A stretch of DNA of 64,000 nucleotides from Melampsora larici-populina 98AG31 (taxonomy: Eukaryota > Basidiomycota > Pucciniomycetes > Pucciniales > Melampsoraceae): positions 550,309-614,308 of the forward strand of contig NW_006768787.1 in NCBI RefSeq assembly GCF_000204055.1, in the 5' to 3' direction. Numbering within the stretch: the first letter of the stretch is position 1; each line of letters opens with the position of its first letter. A program made the position numbers and the translations under genes. The notes under the pieces were generated by a model that was not told the DNA's origin, ran no database searches, and saw only the letters and a list, made by a program, of their open reading frames with translations. Below are positions 57,692 to 64,000 of the stretch, piece by piece.

Positions 57692-59280
57692 ATGCGGCCA
57701 TTCAACCCGTTCAGTCTCAAAGTCACCGCCGACGAGATAAGGAATTTCATGCGATTTGAGTTTCCATACGTACCGGAGGCTGAATCTGGCGCGACAAAAA
57801 AGGAACTTCAAAAATTGGCGCAGAAGTGGATCAAGTTTCGTAAGTATTTGGCAAACATCAAAACACATTTGCACTTCATGATTTCACTATCTCTCCACAC
57901 GCAGATGAACAAGCGGAATCTTCGAAACACGGTCAAAGAAGCAGCAAAGAACCGATCGACACCAAGCCTGTTCTTAAGACCAAGTGTACCAGTGGGTTTT
58001 GACAGAATACGACACATTTGCTCGCACCAATACTGATCCAATGTGCCATGACTAACACTATATAGATACTGACAACGTGCCGATGCAGTCCAGCTCCAAG
58101 CAAGGCATCCAGAAACCCTCGCGATCACAACCAACCACAAGTGCAGGTGTCCCAGCCTCTCCGCCTCCTTCGACTGCTCCCAAAGGAACTTTGCTTAAAA
58201 ATGAGGTAAAGAGAGGGATTCTCCCAAAATCCACTTGAACCGTATCCATGATCACCAAGCCGAACGTGGGTAAGGGTCTTTCGGAAAGACGCAGCTTATC
58301 CAGTGAGTTCTGACTCGCCTGAGAAGCACATGAATTATTTCGCCTGATCTATGGGGTTACTTGCCTGTTTCTAGATGAGAATATCAAGCACTCGAAGCAA
58401 TCTCAAGTACAGCCACCCTTGGCTAGCTCAACTACAAGTCACAAAAAGAAGCCGGCCGCCCGCAAACTCAGCACCCGAAAATCAGAACCTATTGTAGCTG
58501 CCCAATCTTTGGACCCATCTCCCAAAAACACCAGCGTCCCCAAATGTTCTGTCAAAACAGAGTCTGCTCCCAGTCCCAGCTCATCTGCATCCTCCTGCAA
58601 ACGCGATATGGATGAAGCTTTTGGAGATACACACAAAAATACTCGTGAGCTTTCATTTGAATGACCTCTACAGCAGCTAGCTGATGCGCTGTATGACAAT
58701 GAAGATACAGCCGAGGCTTTCAAGAAGGAGAATGCCAGCTCCTCTAACAAGAGGCCGAAAGCAGTCTTGGCGCAGGCAAGGTCACCGATACAAAAGAAGT
58801 CCCGGGCTACGACTTCTGCGACCAAAGACCCAATCGTTCAAAAACCAAAACAACGCCGACAAATAGATTTCTCTGATAGCAGCTCACTGACTTCGTTAGA
58901 TACACTTGAGGGTTCTTCTGCTCCGGAACAGGATCCCAAAAAGCAAACCCTGAAGGCTGAGAATGTTTCCATCTCCAAAGCAAAAAAAACGCCCGTTGCC
59001 GCCAAGTCTAACCCCGCCGCAACCACCGCGCCCAAAACTACGGCTAACAACGCAGAATCTTCCAAACAAAAGAACTCCGTTGGTGTGTAGTGTTCTTAGA
59101 TAAACTACAACGGCTGGCCTTGTAACTGATGTGACATTCTTAGTTTATGTAGATGAAGGTCGGACATCACCACTGCTGGAGCCGTTAGCAGAAAGCGCGA
59201 CAGCTTGTAATTGTGATTGTCGCAAGCACATGACTGAGTTGAGCAATCGAGTCGGATTTTTGGAAGCTTTCCTTCTCTAG
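57692..59280 (+). CDS. hypothetical protein, 406 aa, seven exons, C-terminal Cys cluster and coiled coil
   Basis: The ATG is at 57692 (MRPFNPFSLKV). Exons are 57692-57839, 57905-57985, 58066-58205, 58260-58302, 58375-58644, 58681-59082 and 59144-59280, totalling 1221 nt with every junction in frame. Intron 5 is only 36 nt (58645-58680), which is suspiciously short. The N-terminal part is a small folded-looking domain (TADEIRNFMRFEFPYVPEAE... KKELQKLAQKWIKF). The middle is a long, basic, Ser/Pro/Lys-rich disordered region (KKKPAARKLSTRKSE). The C-terminus is ACNCDCRKHMTELSNRVGFLEAFL, a CxCxC metal-site-like cluster followed by a short coiled coil. Overall it looks like a nuclear, DNA- or chromatin-binding protein (inference). 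It is divergent from the nine-exon gene, which also has a Cys pair followed by a coiled coil. The family is unknown. Confidence 0.7.
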
Positions 59281-59743
59281 TTGATGTCCACTATGAATGG
59301 CTTGTGGTAAGCTTTCTTCTCTCATATGAATTCTGATTTGACACTGATTTACATTGCGATCTGAAACCAAGGCAATATTTATACATCACTTTCTCTTCCT
59401 TGTCTAGACACAAATCACCAAAACCTTCTTATGCTTATGCTTTTATATGTGGAATCTCGGAAACACTTGTCTGTAAATTGATAGTGTTGTATGCTCCTGT
59501 ATGAAACGAATGTAGTCAAACTTTTTTTATGTCTTTGATTTTTTATGTAAATGAATACAAAGTTCCACACCAGAATCACTCTTAGTATTTACACACAAAA
59601 TCACACGTTACAAAAAACAAACTCAGAGTGACATTAAAAACCTGCCCATTCAAAAGAGTTCATTCCACACCTCAGAGGTGCCTATTCTTGAGATCGAAAG
59701 ATAATTAATTGTTTTGCAAAGATTATTCTCAAAGTGAAGAAGT
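59281..59743. other. 3' flank of the seven-exon gene
   Basis: AT-rich, no supported gene. This lies just inside the right inverted repeat. I searched it by eye for a terminus matching 45.0-45.7 kb and found none. Confidence 0.35.
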
Positions 59744-59818
59744 ATTACATTTTTCAATTATTTTGGATCTCACCTCGATCATTTCTCACCTTGGAGAAAT
59801 CCTCTTTCCTCGCAGTGT
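59744..59818 (+). repeat. 75 bp inverted repeat, right copy
   Basis: Reverse complement of 44957-45031, with three mismatches in 75. It is preceded by GTGAAGAAGT and followed by GAAGGAGAACAGTGATGAG. AACAGTGATGAGA-ACTGA also occurs just outside the left copy, so the repeat is longer but rearranged. Confidence 0.75.
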
Positions 59819-60459
59819 GAAGGAGAACAGTGATGAGAAACTGAACACACTGTGCTTCTCAGATACTTCAGCTTCTTGACTTTTTATACCAAGCTCCTCT
59901 TCCAACATGTAACATGTAGCATACACATGATGTAACATGCAAGTGTAAGAATCACTCCAAGGCTGTTACATGTCAATACTGAGGGTTAGGGTTATCCAAA
60001 CTGCTCAGTCCTCATATTCACCAAGGAACAAGTGGTGTGGTTTCTATTGATCACAAGTGATTGAACAAAACACAAATGTCAAATTGATGAATATTGGTCT
60101 TCATGGGACAGAGCTCTGAGTGGTGAGGCTTCCTCTGCGTTCAAGATGGTTTATGAACCCTTGAAAGCTGGTCTGAAGCAGATTTTAAAATGCTCACAAA
60201 TAATAGAGTCTCAACTGTGAAATGGCTTTTGAAAACAGGGGCAAAGTAGAGCACGAGTAATGACACATGACTTTTTCCAAAAAAAGGTAGAATAGATTAT
60301 TTGCAGAAACATTGCATTTCTTCTGGGTTTTGTAAGCTGTACCCATTGGGGTGTTATAGATGCAGTTCTACATAATCATATTCCATCCTGACTACTGGGT
60401 GAATCAAGTTCACTTCAGGCAACTTCATTTAACTTATATTTCTAAGTGGGAGAAATCAA
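59819..60459. other. unannotated DNA
   Basis: Contains CATGTAACATGTAGCATACACATGATGTAACATG-type short repeats at 59905-59975. No gene is supported. Confidence 0.35.
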
Positions 60460-62604
60460 TTTACAACATTTTAGCAATAGCCTGCAGTGCATCATCAAGA
60501 TTTGAAGTGTTGTTCGTAACCCCCAATCTCAATTTTTCAAGGTCACCACATTCCCTCAAGAACCCACTATCATAGCAATTTTCTGGAAGATTACCACATA
60601 CTTTGGCCAATGGATTGATCTTGTTGCCTGCTTCATGTCAAGTATCAAATCTCCTGGCTGCTTCAGTCCTCAACTTCACGGTGGCTTGATGATTGTATGA
60701 AAGTACATCTATCTTATGAAGCCACTCTCCATACTTGGCACTGCGCCATTCAGGCTGAATTGAGCGCTGTTGACCAAGAGCATCATCCTCAGTATCAGAG
60801 CAACATGCTGCTTCTGGCAGGAGATCTATAAAGTCTTTGAGGAATCGTTTGACGGTGGTTTGACGGTATATAAAGAGCTGTAGACTGTTTCAGTATGGCT
60901 ATCACAACTTGATAGGTTGCCAAATGGGCTAGGAGGCTTACATCTTGTCGCGTCCTACTGCGCTCCCGCTGTGCAATCTTTTCCAGAGAGTCAAACTCAT
61001 TCTTCCAGTCTTCAATTTGCCCAATGACCCATCGGGTAACAATACCAATATAGATAACTTCCTTCTCCCATTCGACATCCAATCCAAACTTTTGAAATGC
61101 GGATGCCCTCCTGGCAAACATCCAATGCTTTACGGTAAAAAAAATCATCACTTGATTCCAAGCAGCGTCTTCACCTCCCTGAGCTTCCCAATCAAAAGTA
61201 AAAGGTCCTAAGATTTGTTTGTTGGCCATATCAGTGTCCAGAAGATCCTTGAAAACACTCCAGTCCAATGGATTCGGGTGATTGTCGGAGCTGTAGTTAG
61301 GGCGCGTTCACTTAAGGAATTTCTGACCAGAAATCACATTCTGTAAAATTTTTAATGCAAAAATGAAACATACACCACCAAATAGACACTTTAAATTTTG
61401 CAGAATGTGATTTCTCACCAGAAATTGCTTAAGTGAACGCGCCCTTAATGGAGACTGAGGTGTCAGTCAGGATGTCTTCCTTTGTTAGAGGTGTGAGTGA
61501 CATCAGCTGATCATCAGTTGGCGGGTTGGGGAAATGTGGGTGATTCCTGGTGTGGCCAAGCAGGTAACGTGTGAACTCGGCAAAAGATTTACAGGTGGGG
61601 GAATTTGACTTTGGGAGTATCTTGGCAAATGAGCGGTTTTTGGCCTTTCGACCCTTCGGTGCAGCACCATTGGGCCAAGCTGGGGCTGATTTTTGCAAGG
61701 TGGATGCTGAGTAGAATGGAACCTTGTTAATTTGAGTGGGTGAGGAGATGAGGGGTGGGAAAATGCATACTCATGGTTCTATTTGAATGATCTCAGTTGT
61801 GAACTTATTTTGGTTGAAACTCTAGTTGTCTGATTGAGACTGGCAACTTTGAAAGTCCCAATGTATGTTGAGAGTTGGTTGAGTGGAATGCGGTCAAGTT
61901 TGGGCTTGAGTGATGTGAACAGGGGCAGATTTGATTCTCCGCAAAGTAACTCCTTAAATGGGAATGTTACATGCATGGCTGTCACAGATTGTGAAATCTT
62001 ACTTTCACAACACAGGTGGCACAAGGAACAGAACCTCAGGTCATACTGGAGAAAACTATCCTAATTTCAATGGTAACAAAAACAACAACAAATTGGAAAT
62101 GGTGAGAGCAGCTGTTCAGGAGGAAGAAACCACCATGGAGTTGCTTTTCCCAAGCTTCTTCTTCATAATCTCAATGGCTGAGTTAAGATCAACTATGGTG
62201 TTTGACAACTCCAAACTATCAATTGTAATCTCATCTATCCCTTCAGTGAGTATTTCCGGCTTAATGAGGCATTTGGGAAGAGTCTTGGGAGCAAGTTGAT
62301 CTTCAGGATCAGGAATGTTTGGCGAATATTCCCCTCTGGACTGGGAAAATTCTTTCAGTCTATCCTTTTGTTTTTTGGTGCTCTCCCTTTTGGGAGCTGC
62401 ATCATCAGCCAGTTTGATCAATTCATCAAGCTGGGGGGTCCGCCAGTTGAGCTTGACCTTCCTAAAGTTCCCAGGCTTCTCTGGGTCCATCTCAGTCTCA
62501 GAATGAACCTCTTGAGAGTAGAGCAGGACTTTAAGTGGACCTGTGAAGTGACAAAAGTAGGGCTCTACTGCTGCAGCCCGTTTGTCACGAAGCTGCACAT
62601 GCAC
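60460..62604 (-). pseudogene. unidentified gene disrupted by a MITE and a frameshift
   Basis: Minus-strand blocks in order: NWRTPQLDELIKLADDAAPKR (62440), an intron-like gap (about 62110-61720), SAPAWPNGAAPKGRKAKNR (61690), FAEFTRYLLGHTRNHPHFPNPP (61580), LTKEDILTDTSVSI (61485), the MITE at 61300-61444, NYSSDNHPNPLDWSVFKDLL (61297 on), WMFARRASAFQKFGLDVEWEKE (61110) and VVIAILK. A one-base frameshift near 60885 leads to LQLFIYRQTTVKRFLKDFIDLL, DTEDDALGQQRSIQPEWRSAKYGEWL (60790-60710) and further to about 60470. One TGA follows at about 60640. Removing the MITE and one TTA copy restores the frame exactly. I do not recognise the protein family. It is only lightly decayed, so the MITE insertion may be fairly recent. 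Confidence 0.6.
61300..61444. mobile_element. 145 bp MITE, PIF/Harbinger-like, TTA duplication
   Basis: The ends are GGGCGCGTTCACTTAAG at 61300 and CTTAAGTGAACGCGCCC at 61444. TTA is duplicated directly outside (61297-61299 and 61445-61447). The arms extend inward with AATTTCTG and AGAAATCACATTCTG, making most of the element a hairpin. It shares GTTCACTTAA with the 718 bp element at 9367. Confidence 0.9.
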
Positions 62605-62739
62605 AAGTCAATATGGATGCTTATGGAGAGTTGTGTTGGTCTGAATCAAAACCAAAAACATAAATCTTTATATAAGTAAAAGAGAAACACGAAGAATCTT
62701 GTAGAAAGATTTTGTTTAAGATCACTGCCAGCATATTAA

Positions 62740-62911
62740 CCTCGGATTGGGAAATCCAAGGCGTTCTCGGATCTGAAACCTCGGACAGAAGCTATCCGAG
62801 GTTTTGATCCGAGGTAATTTTGGGCGCATAATGATACCTCGGACAGAAACCTCGGATAAGATCTGTCCGAGGATTTGCATCCGACGATACCTCGGATCTC
62901 CCAATCCGAGG
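62740..62911. mobile_element. 172 bp palindromic element rich in CCTCGGA motifs
   Basis: CCTCGGATTGGGA at 62740 pairs with TCCCAATCCGAGG at 62911; internal CCTCGGA / TCCGAGG motifs recur at least six times, so several alternative hairpins are possible. CpG sites are intact in many copies, suggesting recent spread. The right end lies six bases from the LTR at 62918. Both-strand open frames are palindrome shadows. Confidence 0.8.
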
Positions 62912-62917
62912 CATCTA

Positions 62918-63150
62918 TGTTGGTGGTGGATACAGTCAGATGAGAAAAGAAAAAGAGAAACATCAGACTGTGATTTGAGACTCAGGTTATATATGAAAAC
63001 AAGAAGAATTTCTTAATTAAATGACATCATTGATTAAGTGACGTAACATTCCACATTGAGAAGTATGATGTAATTTAATGATGAAGAGAAATACATTTAT
63101 ACATAATACATTTATGTAAACAAGACTTTTGAAACACACACACTCCAACA
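62918..63150 (-). mobile_element. 3' LTR (233 bp) of a Ty1/copia retrotransposon
   Basis: On the minus strand the LTR begins TGTTGGAGTGTG at 63150, right after the polypurine tract, and ends ACCACCAACA at 62918, giving TGTTGG / CCAACA inverted ends. A TATATAA lies within it at about 62982-62988 as a promoter candidate. The five bases after the LTR (62913-62917) should be one half of a target duplication; the other half is outside the window. Confidence 0.8.
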
Positions 63151-63160
63151 CCCCCCCATG
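63151..63160 (-). promoter_or_regulatory. polypurine tract of the copia element
   Basis: CATGGGGGGG on the minus strand immediately precedes the LTR start, the expected plus-strand primer site for reverse transcription. Confidence 0.75.
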
Positions 63161-63214
63161 CTGAAAACGTCCGTAAAAAAATTTTTAAGAAAGAGAAAAG
63201 AGAATAAAATTGAA

Positions 63215-64000
63215 TCATTTTGATAAGTTGTTGAATTTTAATTGATTTCTAAGATTAATAAATGCAGGTCTAGGAAGAGCTTTAGTTAGGAAATCAGCTA
63301 ATTGAAAAGTAGTGTTTACTTGTTTCAATTCAATGTTCTTGTCTTTTATTAATTGTTGAATAAAATGATAACGTAAATCTATGTGTTTACTTCTAGAATG
63401 ATGCACAGGATTGTTCGCCAGCGCTGCTGATCCCGTGTTATCGTAATGAATAGTTGTTGGTACATTATTAATAAAACAAATTTCTTGAAGTAATTGTCTC
63501 AACCACATGGCCTCTCTCCCCGCATCACTCAATGCCATGTATTCTGCCTCTGTACTCGACAGTGCTGTAGTCTTCTGTTTTCTAGACTTCCATGAAATAA
63601 ACCCATCACCTAATCTAAACAAGTAACCAGAAGTAGACAAACAATCATGTAGATTCTCTGCCCAGTCAGAATCCGTAAAGCCTTGAAGTTGATTGTCATA
63701 ACCTCCTAAAGTGAGACCAAGATCACGAGTATGATAAACATAAGCTAATACTCGTAAAGCTGCTTTCCAATGCCCTTCATTGTTCTTCTTCAAAAACTGG
63801 GAAAGTCGATTGACGGCAAAGGTGATATCCGGTCTGGTACATTGAGCAAGCCATAACAATGCCCCAATAATTGAACCGTAGTTTGGATTTGAAGTGGAAA
63901 CATCATCTGCTGGGATCAAAGACCAAAAGCCTGCTATGTATGGTGTTGGAACTTGTTGAAGTTCAGTAGAGAAAAACTGTTTTGTTATTTTGACGATATA
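63215..64000 (-). CDS. Ty1/copia Pol C-terminus (reverse transcriptase end and RNase H), partial
   Basis: An uninterrupted frame from the right window edge (64000, starting YIVKITKQFF) to a stop at 63215, about 261 aa. The RT end has YGSIIGALLWLAQCTRPDI with FAVNRLSQF. RNase H shows GFTDSDWAE, SWKSRKQKTTALSSTEAEY, REAMWLRQLL, then HIDLRYHFIQ and the ADFLTKAL end motif. The catalytic D...E...D residues (TDSD, TEAEY, the Asp of YDNTGS) are present. The rest of the polyprotein and the 5' LTR lie to the right. No stop or frameshift is visible, so the element may be young. Confidence 0.93.
   Translation of the reverse strand, partial: YIVKITKQFFSTELQQVPTPYIAGFWSLIPADDVSTSNPNYGSIIGALLWLAQCTRPDITFAVNRLSQFLKKNNEGHWKAALRVLAYVYHTRDLGLTLGGYDNQLQGFTDSDWAENLHDCLSTSGYLFRLGDGFISWKSRKQKTTALSSTEAEYMALSDAGREAMWLRQLLQEICFINNVPTTIHYDNTGSAALANNPVHHSRSKHIDLRYHFIQQLIKDKNIELKQVNTTFQLADFLTKALPRPAFINLRNQLKFNNLSK

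Noticed and set aside
45703..59280. Mating-type (homeodomain or pheromone receptor) locus, suggested by divergent intact genes
   Set aside because: None of the proteins has a homeodomain signature, seven membrane helices or a CaaX pheromone end.

Overview
The window looks like a rust fungus (Pucciniales, probably Puccinia-like). The reasons are short introns with GTAAGT-like donors and CTNAC-like branch sites, AT-rich DNA packed with nested transposable elements, decayed transposon proteins of families I associate with rust genomes, and CpG-type decay (CGA to TGA, CGC to CAC). The assignment is an inference, because no species marker is present.

Layout. 1-2110: two divergent host genes, the 5' end of an unidentified gene (minus) and a ZIP9/ATX2-type zinc transporter (plus). 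2111-7380: repeat-rich DNA with inverted-repeat elements and a tRNA-like repeat. 7380-16420: one old transposon protein gene, now a pseudogene, split by a PIF/Harbinger-like MITE, a palindromic element and a roughly 4.5 kb block that carries further elements. 16420-31250: tandem repeats, a reading frame whose only stops are TGA, a long-TIR element broken by a solo-LTR-like insertion and a larger block containing a CACTA-ended MITE, a SYF1 (XAB2) gene-fragment pseudogene that kept its intron, and a 1.6 kb foldback element. 31250-45030: a decayed tyrosine-recombinase-like gene interrupted by a 1 kb TA-flanked element, an integrase fragment, an almost open minus-strand gene, a (TTTTTTA)n tract and a duplicated module whose cores lie in opposite orientations.

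45.7-59.3 kb differs from its surroundings. It holds a full-length Tnp2-type (CACTA/EnSpm) transposase gene and five other coding units with consistent splice frames: plus 49678-50467, minus 51168-51543, plus 52156-52995, minus 53594-56465 (nine exons, one in-frame TGA) and plus 57692-59280 (seven exons, 406 aa). Several have TATA boxes at plausible distances. A 75 bp inverted repeat (72/75 identical) lies on each side of the block, at 44957 and 59744. A cargo-bearing DNA transposon is a reasonable hypothesis, but true termini and a target-site duplication were not found.

59.8-64 kb: a decayed minus-strand gene in which precise excision of a 145 bp MITE (TTA duplication) restores the frame, a palindromic element, and the 3' end of a Ty1/copia retrotransposon (RT C-terminus, RNase H, polypurine tract, 233 bp LTR) that leaves the window on the right. 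No CRISPR array, rRNA or intact tRNA gene was seen.
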